DNA of 64,000 bases from Fusicatenibacter saccharivorans (GTDB lineage Bacteria; Bacillota; Clostridia; Lachnospirales; Lachnospiraceae). A program made the translations under genes and the position numbers. Numbering within the stretch: the stretch's first letter is position 1; the number at the start of each line of letters is the position of its first letter. A model generated the notes under the pieces. The model was given only the letters and a program-made list of their open reading frames with translations, did no database searches and was not told where the DNA came from. The stretch is from positions 1-64,000 of the forward strand of contig NZ_JADNOP010000017.1 of NCBI RefSeq assembly GCF_015557635.1, written 5' to 3'. Positions 26,897 to 34,007 of this stretch are shown piece by piece.

Positions 26897-27235
26897 TTAT
26901 AATGCTTCCTCGCCGCGCTGGCCGGTACGAACCCGGATGACGTCTGCCACTTTCTCGACAAAAATCTTTCCGTCTCCGATATTTCCGGTACACAGCTTCT
27001 TTTCCAGAAAGCCTTTTAATACTTCAATTGTCTTATCGTCACCGACGGTCTCGAATTTGCATTTCATCAGTACATTCGGTCCGCTCATGGTTCCACGGTA
27101 CATCACCCGGTAACCCTTCTGGTTTCCATATCCGGTGATATCCGTTTCCATCACGCCGTACACGGCACACGATTCCATGATGTCGATGACATCCTCCCGG
27201 TTCGCGGGTTTGACAATAACTGTCAGCTTTTTCAT
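26897..27235 (-). CDS. glnK: P-II nitrogen regulatory protein (GlnK-like)
   Basis: A 112-residue P-II signalling protein that binds ATP/ADP and 2-oxoglutarate and plugs AmtB when nitrogen is sufficient (family knowledge). The T-loop has QKGYRVMYRG with the conserved Tyr. The C-terminal signature GDGKIFVEKVADVIRVRTG is intact. AAGGTGG precedes the start. It lies 30 bases downstream of amtB, the usual pairing. Confidence 0.93.
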   Translation of the reverse strand: MKKLTVIVKPANREDVIDIMESCAVYGVMETDITGYGNQKGYRVMYRGTMSGPNVLMKCKFETVGDDKTIEVLKGFLEKKLCTGNIGDGKIFVEKVADVIRVRTGQRGEEAL

Positions 27236-27265
27236 ATCCGCACCACCTTTTTTATTGATCCTTTT

Positions 27266-28480
27266 TTATTTATCATTATGGAAGTGGAAGTTTGCATAAG
27301 CGCTGCATCCGTGCTCGTGCATATCCAATCCGTCGATCTCTTCCTTCTCGGTTACGCGAAGTCCGATGGTCTTTTTCAGGACGAAGAACAGAATGAACGC
27401 CAGGATCAGGGTATATGCTGCAACTGCTACAAAACCGATCATCTGGGTGATAAAGCTGCATCCCTCGCCGAAAATACCGGTGAATAAGGTTCCGAGTGCT
27501 CCACAGACACCGTGTACACTGATTGCACCAACCGGGTCATCGATTTTTACGACTTTATCAAAGAATTCAACTGCGAATACAACGACAACACCTGCAACTG
27601 CTCCAATGAACAGTGCCTCGTAGTCGTTCACTACATCACAGCTTGCTGTAATAGCTACCAGTCCGGCCAGTGCGCCGTTCATTGTCATACTGATATCCGG
27701 TTTTCCATAACGTACCCAGGTAACAATCAGGGTAACAAGTGTTGCTGCTGCTGCCGCAAGGTTTGTAGTCATGGCAATGTCGCCAAGGCTGTAGGTTGCT
27801 GCTGTGGTCGATCCACAGTTAAATCCGAACCAGCAGAACCAGAGGATAAAGACGCCAAGTGCTCCAAGCGGAAGGTTATGACCAGGAATAGCAACCGGTT
27901 TTCCCTCTTTTGTGTATTTTCCGATACGAGGTCCGACCATTTTTGCACCGGCAAGGGCACACAGACCGCCGACCATATGAACTGCAGTAGATCCTGCAAA
28001 ATCATGGAACCCGATCTGGCTTAACCAGCCGCCGCCCCAGATCCAGTGTCCGGTGATCGGATAAATGAAAACGCTGATGGCTGCGGAGTAAATCAAATAA
28101 GAGATGAATTTGGTTCTCTCTGCCATAGCACCTGATACAATCGTGGCCGATGTTGCACAGAACACAGTCTGGAAAATCATAAATACGCCGATCGGCAGTC
28201 CGTTGAACATGCCGTCTGCATCTGCCAGCGATTTCGGATGAAAGAAACCTGCTGTTCCGATAAAGGCATTGCTTCCTCCGAACATCAGCGCAAATCCGAT
28301 GATAAAGAAGAAAATAGAGCCGAGCACGAAATCCATCATATTCTTCATCAGAATGTTTCCGGAGTTTTTCGCTCTTGTAAATCCTGTCTCCACCATGGCA
28401 AATCCGGCCTGCATAAAATACACCAGAAAGGCTCCGACCATGGTCCATACGATATTGAGTAATACCTGTGTGTTTTCCAT
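27266..28480 (-). CDS. amtB: Ammonium transporter AmtB
   Basis: A 404-residue channel protein with 11 predicted helices. Signatures include FFIIGFALMFGG, the DFAGSTAVHMVGG motif (the first pore His) and the later ISVHGVCGALGTLFTG (the second pore His). The cytoplasmic tail is short. AGGAGGAACTTATT precedes the start. It stands between two P-II genes, all on the minus strand, so it probably forms one nitrogen-responsive operon with them. Confidence 0.95.
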   Translation of the reverse strand: MENTQVLLNIVWTMVGAFLVYFMQAGFAMVETGFTRAKNSGNILMKNMMDFVLGSIFFFIIGFALMFGGSNAFIGTAGFFHPKSLADADGMFNGLPIGVFMIFQTVFCATSATIVSGAMAERTKFISYLIYSAAISVFIYPITGHWIWGGGWLSQIGFHDFAGSTAVHMVGGLCALAGAKMVGPRIGKYTKEGKPVAIPGHNLPLGALGVFILWFCWFGFNCGSTTAATYSLGDIAMTTNLAAAAATLVTLIVTWVRYGKPDISMTMNGALAGLVAITASCDVVNDYEALFIGAVAGVVVVFAVEFFDKVVKIDDPVGAISVHGVCGALGTLFTGIFGEGCSFITQMIGFVAVAAYTLILAFILFFVLKKTIGLRVTEKEEIDGLDMHEHGCSAYANFHFHNDK

Positions 28481-28568
28481 AATAAGTTCCTCCTCATTCC
28501 CATCTTACCTGTTCCCGTCTGCAGATCTTCTGAAACGGTCATCTCTGAAACGGTAGCTTTCAGATTTT

Positions 28569-28907
28569 TTAAAGTGCCTGTTCGCCGTGCTCGCCCGTTC
28601 GGATCCGCACTGCATCTTCAACATCGTAAACGAAAATTTTTCCATCGCCGTAGTTTCCGGTTGACAGGTTTTTCACAACAAAATCAACGATTTTCGGAAC
28701 CTTGTCATCCTCCACAACGGTTTCCACTTTAACTTTCGGAAGCATTTTGGCCACGATTTCCGCTCCGCGGTACATCTGACGATATCCCTTCTGATTTCCA
28801 TATCCAAGGATATTTGTGATCATCATACCGTTTGCCTTCTGCTCCTCGAGGAGTAGCTCCAGGTTTTCGAGGCTCTCCGGACGAATTACAATTTCCAGCT
28901 TTTTCAT
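28569..28907 (-). CDS. glnB: P-II nitrogen regulatory protein (GlnB-like)
   Basis: A second 112-residue P-II protein upstream of amtB. The T-loop QKGYRQMYRGAEI keeps Tyr, and the C-terminal signature GDGKIFVYDVEDAVRIRTG is closer to classic GlnB. ATG 28907 is chosen because GGGAGGGAAAATC precedes it. A 32-codon upstream extension has no site. It is clearly a different paralogue from the 26.9-kb copy, so the two may respond to different effectors or partners. Confidence 0.92.
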   Translation of the reverse strand: MKKLEIVIRPESLENLELLLEEQKANGMMITNILGYGNQKGYRQMYRGAEIVAKMLPKVKVETVVEDDKVPKIVDFVVKNLSTGNYGDGKIFVYDVEDAVRIRTGEHGEQAL

Positions 28908-29156
28908 GATTTTCCCTCCCTTTCCGAACCGGCTCCTGTACAGCTTCTGATTTTTCCGGCTGCGGATTTCTTTTTTATCCGCCTTCCCGGTTTTCTCTTC
29001 CATTCATTTACCGGCTCTGCTGCTTCTATATAGAAATCTGTTTTCTGACAGATTTTCTAACCTCTTCTTTCATGCCTGGACTGTTCCGCAGCTCTGCTGT
29101 TTTTACAGTTGTTTTTACAGTCGTTTTTTTGCAGCTGTTTTCACAATCCGCTGTTT
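28908..29156. other. Promoter region of the P-II/AmtB genes
   Basis: A 249-bp spacer. The part near 29100-29155 has repeated AAAACAGCTG/AACAACTGT-like units on the minus strand, which may act as a terminator for the dehydrogenase gene upstream. No clear single promoter was fixed. Confidence 0.35.
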
Positions 29157-30191
29157 TTAATTAATCACACTCGTCGGCATTCCCTCCAGGTAAGACCGGA
29201 AGTTTTTCACCGCCAGATCTACTGCGCGGAGTCTTGCTGCCTTCGGCTGCCAGGCGATATGGGAAGTAATAAAGGTGTACGGCGACTGCATCAGCGGAAT
29301 CTGATACTGCGGCGGCTCGTTTGCAACAACATCGAGTCCTGCCATATAAACCTTTCTCGATTCCAGCGCCTCAAGAAGCGCCTCCTCATCGATGATGATT
29401 CCCCGCGCGGTGTTGATAATGATGACACCGTCCTTCATTTTGGCAAACGCTTCACGGTTCAGCAGATTTTCCGTTTCCTTTGTATGTGGACAGTGGATCG
29501 AGATTGCATCCGACCGTTCGAAGATTTCTTCCATGCTGACCTGCTCGATGCCGTCATACTGCGGCCCCGTCTTTTTGTGACGGCTGTTTGCGATGACCTT
29601 CATGCCAAAGCCCTTTGCCATTCTTGCCGTCCAAAGGCCGATTGCGCCAAGTCCGATGATTCCCATCGTTTTCTGGTAGAGCTCAATCTGCGGCACGAAC
29701 AGTTGATTGTAGCTTGCCTGCGGATTCGTTTCTTTTTCTTTCCAGTACCCTGTTTTGGTGTAATTGCTCTGTACCGTCACGTTATGACAGATGTTCATGA
29801 GCAGTGCCATCGCATACTGGGCAATGGTGACATCGCCGTAAATCGTATTCGTTATGGTCACGCCCCTGCGTCTTGTCATTTCCACATCGAAGTCTTCAAA
29901 TCCATGTCCCAGCGTTGCGATATATTTCAGATTCGGATGCGCTTCAAAGAGCTTTTCGTTGATCACTCCTTTGTGGACCCAGATACCAAGTGCTGCGTCG
30001 GCGTTCCCGATCTGACTGCTGTAATCTTCGAAGGTGTACCTCTTTTTCTCCTGATGGATGATACGGAACTTTCCGATCTGTGGTACGGTCTGCAGCATTT
30101 TGTTCCACTCTGCTTCTATTTCTTCGTACGTCAGATCGATGGTTCCCGGGTCTCCCTGAAAAACGACTACCTCATAGTTTTCTTCTTTCAT
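29157..30191 (-). CDS. D-isomer-specific 2-hydroxyacid dehydrogenase
   Basis: A 344-residue NAD-dependent dehydrogenase. The Rossmann motif GIIGLGAIGLWTARM is followed by the catalytic Arg segment INTARGIIIDEEAL and the His in ITSHIAW. The N-terminal catalytic domain starts MKEENYEVVVFQGDPG. ATG 30191 has its own AGGAGG eight bases upstream. The frame also reads back through the ribosome site into a MATE gene, but that is a deletion product. The substrate could be D-lactate, glycerate or a related 2-oxo acid and cannot be fixed. It is now expressed behind the MATE leader. Confidence 0.88.
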   Translation of the reverse strand: MKEENYEVVVFQGDPGTIDLTYEEIEAEWNKMLQTVPQIGKFRIIHQEKKRYTFEDYSSQIGNADAALGIWVHKGVINEKLFEAHPNLKYIATLGHGFEDFDVEMTRRRGVTITNTIYGDVTIAQYAMALLMNICHNVTVQSNYTKTGYWKEKETNPQASYNQLFVPQIELYQKTMGIIGLGAIGLWTARMAKGFGMKVIANSRHKKTGPQYDGIEQVSMEEIFERSDAISIHCPHTKETENLLNREAFAKMKDGVIIINTARGIIIDEEALLEALESRKVYMAGLDVVANEPPQYQIPLMQSPYTFITSHIAWQPKAARLRAVDLAVKNFRSYLEGMPTSVIN

Positions 30192-30512
30192 ACGCCTCGC
30201 CTCCTGTTGTGCAATCAGTCCGCAGATCATAACGAGCTGTTCGGCTGCGTGACACGCTGTTTTCTTATCCCCGCTTCCGAGGAACTGTGCTCCGACAACG
30301 GAACCGCCGCTTGCCATCGATGTGAAAATCACGATCAGCAGTACGCAGATCGTATTGACAAGTGAGATTCCGGAAACAGCCGTTTCACCGGCCCCGGATA
30401 CCATCACCATATCTGCCATACCGACGGTAACGGCCAGCACCTGTTCCACAATCAATGGTACGATCAGCCGGACCAGACGCTTTCTGTCAAATAAGACGTT
30501 TGTGTTTTCCAT
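30192..30512 (-). pseudogene. N-terminal remnant of a MATE transporter fused to the dehydrogenase
   Basis: The first 95-100 residues of a MATE protein (FDRKRLVRLIVPLIVEQVL, MVMVSGAGETAVSG, SGGSVVGAQFLG) with an intact start and AAAGGAG site. After EQLVMICGLIAQQ the reading frame enters the ribosome site of the dehydrogenase without a stop. About 350 residues of transporter are missing. The fused frame could make a 451-residue hybrid as well as free dehydrogenase from its own start. Confidence 0.8.
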
Positions 30513-30540
30513 CGGACTTTCTCCTTTCCGGTAAAATCAA

Positions 30541-30572
30541 AAAGCGACCTGGAAATTCTTCTTCCAGATCGC
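30541..30572 (-). terminator. Leader hairpin 3, intrinsic terminator
   Basis: GCGATCTGGAA pairs with TTCCAGGTCGC (one mismatch) and TTTTT follows on the minus strand, just before the MATE ribosome site. Confidence 0.75.
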
Positions 30573-30612
30573 CCCATTGCGAACTCTTTACTGACGTTTC
30601 TCCTTTGGATTG

Positions 30613-30647
30613 AAAAACGCGGCACGAAGCTTTCCCTTCGTACCGCG
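30613..30647 (-). terminator. Leader hairpin 2, intrinsic terminator
   Basis: A 12-bp stem (CGCGGTACGAAG with CTTCGTGCCGCG, one G-T pair) is followed directly by TTTTT on the minus strand. Confidence 0.8.
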
Positions 30648-30764
30648 CCTTCGCGAATCCATTACTTATATGGAGTTTATCTTGAAAAACAGACAGAGCG
30701 TTTTCCGGTTTTCTGAGAGTGTTTTTCGGGAGAAATAAAACCTTGGAGAAAGGGAGAAAATTAC

Positions 30765-30800
30765 AAACGGAGCGATTCTATTCCCAGAACCGCTCCGTTG
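30765..30800 (-). terminator. Leader hairpin 1
   Basis: AACGGAGCG pairs with CGCTCCGTT, extended by GGTTCT/AGAATC inside, and TTGTAATTTT follows. The T-run is broken, so termination would be partial. Confidence 0.55.
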
Positions 30801-30849
30801 CGTTATCTTTACTCTATTCTTTTTCTCTGCTGTTTTTCAACATAGGCAC

Positions 30850-30878
30850 ATTCTAGCGGAATTCCCACTTTTTGTCAA
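30850..30878 (-). promoter_or_regulatory. Sigma-A promoter of the MATE/dehydrogenase transcript
   Basis: TTGACA (30873-30878) and TAGAAT (30850-30855) on the minus strand, with a 17-base spacer. Confidence 0.8.
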
Positions 30879-31096
30879 TCCTTAAATTTTTCGATGATTT
30901 CCGGTCTTTTGCATCAGTTCTGTCAATTTTGCGCAATTTCACCGATATTTTTTCGGCTGTTTCTGAATATTTTTCTCATAAACCTTTGAAATTTCTTTGT
31001 TTTCTTTTAAAATCGCGGAAAAACTCCGGCAAAATTCTGTGAAAATTCAGAGCGAACGCCAGACTTGGCATTCATCAAATATCCGCTACCTGTCTG

Positions 31097-31112
31097 GAGC
31101 GTGTTTGAAAAA
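31097..31112. repeat. Single terminus of the palindromic repeat
   Basis: GAGCGTGTTTGAAAAA matches the repeat end at 77-92 (one difference) and that at 59-74 (reverse complement). No second terminus was found nearby, so it is a partial copy. Confidence 0.5.
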
Positions 31113-31124
31113 AGCTCTGTTATG

Positions 31125-31394
31125 TCAGATCCAGTCAAAATCTCCGCCGGTAATCGCAAGACTTAAGAGTGCATCCATCTTTTCCACTTCCTCTTCGCCC
31201 TCAATTTTTTGCAGCAGCACTGCGGTGTCCAGCACATCCTCCAAAGATTCGCCAGGTCCGATTTCATAATCCACCTCCGCCTCGCAGTCCGGGCATGGGA
31301 TTTTTTCCATCGTCTGAAGGGATAAAAAGCGGTTGCCGCATTTCTTGCATTCATAATAACCACATGTTTTGGTTCCGTCTGGTACGTAATACAT
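31125..31394 (-). CDS. Small zinc-ribbon protein
   Basis: An 89-residue protein with two CxxC knuckles (CGYYECKKCGN and CPDCEAE), an acidic middle and a C-terminus ending GGDFDWI. The ATG at 31394 is chosen because AAGGAG lies nine bases upstream. Earlier in-frame ATGs lack a site. The function is unknown. The fold suggests metal or nucleic-acid binding. Confidence 0.7.
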   Translation of the reverse strand: MYYVPDGTKTCGYYECKKCGNRFLSLQTMEKIPCPDCEAEVDYEIGPGESLEDVLDTAVLLQKIEGEEEVEKMDALLSLAITGGDFDWI

Positions 31395-31410
31395 CTTTTC
31401 ATACTCCTTT

Positions 31411-31659
31411 TTATTTTTCATACTTCTCAATGATACACTGATGTTCTTTTACCGCATCCGTGAACTCGCTGCGGATTTCTTCATTTGGAATGTACGCCAT
31501 CTGTTCTCTTCGATCGTATGCCAGATAGCCTAAGTGAATCAGTGCAGTTAAAACGTCATCTTTATTTTTAAATGTCACCATATCATTCTGATACGATTTC
31601 GTTTTTACTTTCACTCGTTCCCCGGACATCATCGTAATAATGTCTGTTATAATATGCAT
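31411..31659 (-). pseudogene. Middle fragment of an AAA-ATPase-like/PDDEXK_9 gene
   Basis: An 82-residue piece with TFKNKDDVLTALIHLGYLAY and AYIPNEEIRSEFTDAVK. This is the segment that links the ATPase and nuclease domains in this family. It lacks the Walker motifs and nuclease core and ends at a stop after IIEKYEK. Confidence 0.75.
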
Positions 31660-31677
31660 CCAATTACGTATCGGATT

Positions 31678-32391
31678 CTACATCTTAATTCCGCAGTATT
31701 CCCATGTCACTGTATCGAGCAAGAGGAACTCCTCTGTTCCAATCGGCTTTCCATCTCTGTAAGTTGAAAACACATCCGTGCTAATCAGATTTCCCTCTTT
31801 CGTAATTGCATCCATAGGTGTATGACCTACAACCTGCAACAACTTACGTGGCTTATATAATCTCATTTTTGAATGCTGTGGTCTCAGCCAGATCGGCGAT
31901 GCATCATTCCACATCTCGATTCTTCCGAGCTGATTAATCGTCTCTAGCACAGCATCCACATCATTATATTTTGCCCGCGGAACATATTCCTCTACAAAGA
32001 AATTCAGTACGCCTCCATGAGAAAAGAGAACATTGTCTATTCTCTGAACATATTTAATGGGATTATCTTCTGGAACAGCCTCTCGCAAATCCAACAACTT
32101 TCTTTGCACTGTCATTGAAGCCATGGAGCTATAACCGCTCTCCAGACAATGCCACAGATAACTCAAATCGTGATTCCCGTAGCACCAGGCTGTTTCCGGA
32201 AATGCTTTTGCAAACCGAATAGCCTCATCATAAGTTTCTTCATAAAGTCCGACATTATATTGCTTGTCCCAATCATCAGGGATGTCCATCAGACATACCG
32301 CTCGATCAGCAATTCCCTGATGCATAAGAGCTGTAGCCTGTTTAAACATCTGCGGTTTAAGATGAACATCAGGAATTACTAATATCTTCAT
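31678..32391 (-). CDS. Metallophosphoesterase
   Basis: A 237-residue calcineurin-like phosphoesterase. The metal motifs are IPDVHL (residues 6-11), DIPDDW where GDxxDR is usual, YGNHD (about 71-75), the SHGG segment, and VGHTPMD near the C-terminus. The replacement of the Gly in the second motif is unusual but keeps the Asp. GAAGGT precedes the start. The substrate is unknown. Serine/threonine phosphatase or nucleotide phosphodiesterase are possible. Confidence 0.85.
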   Translation of the reverse strand: MKILVIPDVHLKPQMFKQATALMHQGIADRAVCLMDIPDDWDKQYNVGLYEETYDEAIRFAKAFPETAWCYGNHDLSYLWHCLESGYSSMASMTVQRKLLDLREAVPEDNPIKYVQRIDNVLFSHGGVLNFFVEEYVPRAKYNDVDAVLETINQLGRIEMWNDASPIWLRPQHSKMRLYKPRKLLQVVGHTPMDAITKEGNLISTDVFSTYRDGKPIGTEEFLLLDTVTWEYCGIKM

Positions 32392-32410
32392 ACCATCATA
32401 CCTTCTTATA

Positions 32411-32542
32411 CTATTCTACTGGATATATCACCCTTTGTCCGGATATCTTCCAACTGATACCGCATTTGCAATGTCTTAATCCAATGAACTGCTGTTTCAT
32501 AGCACCACCACAGACAGGACATCGTTTTGCTTTTGATCTCAT
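32411..32542 (-). CDS. Very small zinc-ribbon-like protein, 43 residues
   Basis: The reading frame starts MRSKAKRCPVCGGAMKQQF and continues through LRHCKCGISWKISG. Two Cys pairs (CPVC and CKC) form a plausible single zinc ribbon. No strong ribosome site precedes the ATG, so expression is uncertain. It lies 19 bases upstream of the phosphoesterase gene. Confidence 0.45.
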   Translation of the reverse strand: MRSKAKRCPVCGGAMKQQFIGLRHCKCGISWKISGQRVIYPVE

Positions 32543-32597
32543 CGCTTACCATGCTCAAATTAAGCTTCTCTTCTCCATTTACCTGAGGTACAGGTGA

Positions 32598-32684
32598 TCA
32601 AGATGCCGAAGCGATGACACAGCCGAACGTTCTGGCAAACAAAACTTTCTGCACATCATCGGGGTAGAATTTGACCCAAAACAT
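32598..32684 (-). pseudogene. N-terminal remnant of a TnpB-type (IS605 OrfB) protein
   Basis: A 28-residue frame reads WVKFYPDDVQKVLFARTFGC, matching the N-terminal motif of TnpB-family proteins, then runs into a stop. No other part of the gene or its transposase partner is present. Confidence 0.5.
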
Positions 32685-32855
32685 TACAAAGGAAAGTGAC
32701 CCTGTACGCCAAAAACATTATACAACAAAAAACACTGATTGGTAGACTTCATCAATATTTTTTTCTACAAATATTTTTATATTATATCATCCACACATGA
32801 AATCAAATACATAGCACTGTAAAATCAAAGTAAATATTTCGATCAACAGAACCTT

Positions 32856-33656
32856 TTATGACAACATCTCTTTCACACAAGTACTTCGATAATCACTTGG
32901 TGATATTTTATATCTTTCTTTAAATACTCGGTTAAATGTTCTCTGACTTTCAAATCCACTATCCAGACAAATGTTTGTAATAGAATCACTCGTATTTTCC
33001 AAACGATGGCATGCATAGTTCAGCCTTGCATCGTTAAGATATTGATTAAAGTTTCTATGGAATGTCTTGGAAAAGAGTCTGGATAAAACATATTTGCTCA
33101 CGCCCAGGTCTTTTGCCATCTCTTCCAACGAAAACTTCTTCTTGAAATTTGCTGATATATAGGAAACTGTCTGGTAAATAAGATCGTTGCTCCCCACACT
33201 GCTCTTTTCTACCAAATTTAATTTTCCTATGCAGCGTGCCAACACAATTTGAAGATATGCCTGTGCAACAGTAATATCCGACTGTTCTGTCTCTAAAATT
33301 GCATTTATAGCCCTATATACCTCCGGTTCAACCTTTTCCGCTTTGATGATTGGGTATTCAGGAGCCATGGATTGCATGATATCTGCAAATTTAGCTATCG
33401 TAAATGGCGATGCGATCAGATAAGTCGCTTTATTTACACCGGGTGTCAGTACCTGATAGTGATGAATAACATCTGGAAATACAAAGCCTATATCTCCTTT
33501 TTCCATATGGTATAGTTCCTGTCCGACACCAAGTTCTAATGCTCCACTTGTTACACAAACGATCTCCAGTGCATTATGAAGATGTGGTTCAATATGTTTT
33601 GACTTCCTATTTATTGCTATAATCTCCTCTTTTGTGTCAACATATTTTAACTGCAT
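32856..33656 (-). CDS. AraC family transcriptional regulator
   Basis: A 266-residue regulator. The cupin-like N-terminal sensor domain has HIEPHLHNALEIVCV and MEKGDIGFVFP, and the C-terminal AraC domain has two helix-turn-helix motifs (SLEEMAKDLGVSKYVLSRLF and CLDSGFESQRTFNRVFKE). ATG 33656 follows GGGGAG. A longer frame has no site. It is divergent from the small ORF at 33.8 kb and close to the lactose transporter gene, which may be its target (inference). Confidence 0.9.
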   Translation of the reverse strand: MQLKYVDTKEEIIAINRKSKHIEPHLHNALEIVCVTSGALELGVGQELYHMEKGDIGFVFPDVIHHYQVLTPGVNKATYLIASPFTIAKFADIMQSMAPEYPIIKAEKVEPEVYRAINAILETEQSDITVAQAYLQIVLARCIGKLNLVEKSSVGSNDLIYQTVSYISANFKKKFSLEEMAKDLGVSKYVLSRLFSKTFHRNFNQYLNDARLNYACHRLENTSDSITNICLDSGFESQRTFNRVFKERYKISPSDYRSTCVKEMLS

Positions 33657-33765
33657 GAAATACTCCCCTTTGCAACATTTGTCTATATCTTCTTTCGATT
33701 TGGCAAGCAATCCTTTTACACCTATCTTATAATCAACTTGTAAATAAGGAAAGGAGGAATTGCAA

Positions 33766-33843
33766 ATGAGCAACCTAAAAAAATATCTGAATGACCTTTT
33801 AGTATTCTACGCTGAATATTTTGAGCATCCTTACCATGTATAA
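33766..33843 (+). CDS. 25-residue small protein of unknown function
   Basis: A short frame with an excellent site (AGGAGG, eight bases before ATG), starting MSNLKKYLNDLLVFYAEYF and ending EHPYHV. A TATAAT lies at about 33729. The peptide is aromatic-rich and amphipathic without a clear membrane helix. An 11-bp inverted repeat encloses its end, and an intrinsic terminator follows, so it looks like a complete one-gene transcript. No gene follows on the same strand, which argues against a leader peptide. I do not recognise it. Confidence 0.5.
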   Translation: MSNLKKYLNDLLVFYAEYFEHPYHV

Positions 33844-33854
33844 ATACTAAAAGG
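33795..33854 (+). other. Inverted repeat enclosing the small-ORF 3' end
   Basis: CCTTTTAGTAT (33795-33805) and ATACTAAAAGG (33844-33854) are perfect inverted copies. The stop codon lies in the loop. Confidence 0.6.
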
Positions 33855-33883
33855 ACTATTTTGTGAAAACTGAATATTTTCTT

Positions 33884-33919
33884 AAGGCCATTTCACAAAA
33901 ATGAAGTGGTCCTTTTTTA
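33884..33919 (+). terminator. Terminator of the small ORF
   Basis: AAGGCCATTTCA pairs with TGAAGTGGTCCTT (one bulge) and is followed by TTTTTTATTTT. Confidence 0.75.
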
Positions 33920-34007
33920 TTTTCAAAATACAGTTCTATCACTTTATATATAGAAAAAAGCACTGTCTCATCGAGCAACGACCAGACAACGCTTTCTCCT
34001 GTCAATT

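Larger units (their letters stand above)
30513..30843 (-). promoter_or_regulatory. Long structured 5' leader of the truncated MATE gene
   Basis: About 330 bases separate the predicted start site from the MATE start codon. They hold three strong hairpins, each followed by T residues. A 24-codon Arg/Lys-rich reading frame (30662-30588, starting MDSRRRGTKGK) spans the middle hairpin. I could not match the fold to a known riboswitch class. Leader-peptide or ligand-controlled attenuation is the simplest reading. Confidence 0.55.

Noticed and set aside
29109-30365. 418-codon plus-strand frame opposite the dehydrogenase
   Set aside because: No protein signature. The opposite strand has a complete Rossmann-fold enzyme.
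30588-30660. T-box riboswitch in the MATE leader
   Set aside because: CGTGCCGCG recalls the T-box end of the sequence, but the AGGGUGG core and a specifier loop are missing. The sequence pairs as a simple terminator instead.
30600-30680. Tetrahydrofolate or other known riboswitch in the same leader
   Set aside because: TTCGCG and GCGCGG occur, but the order of conserved blocks does not fit, and the segment folds as a plain hairpin.
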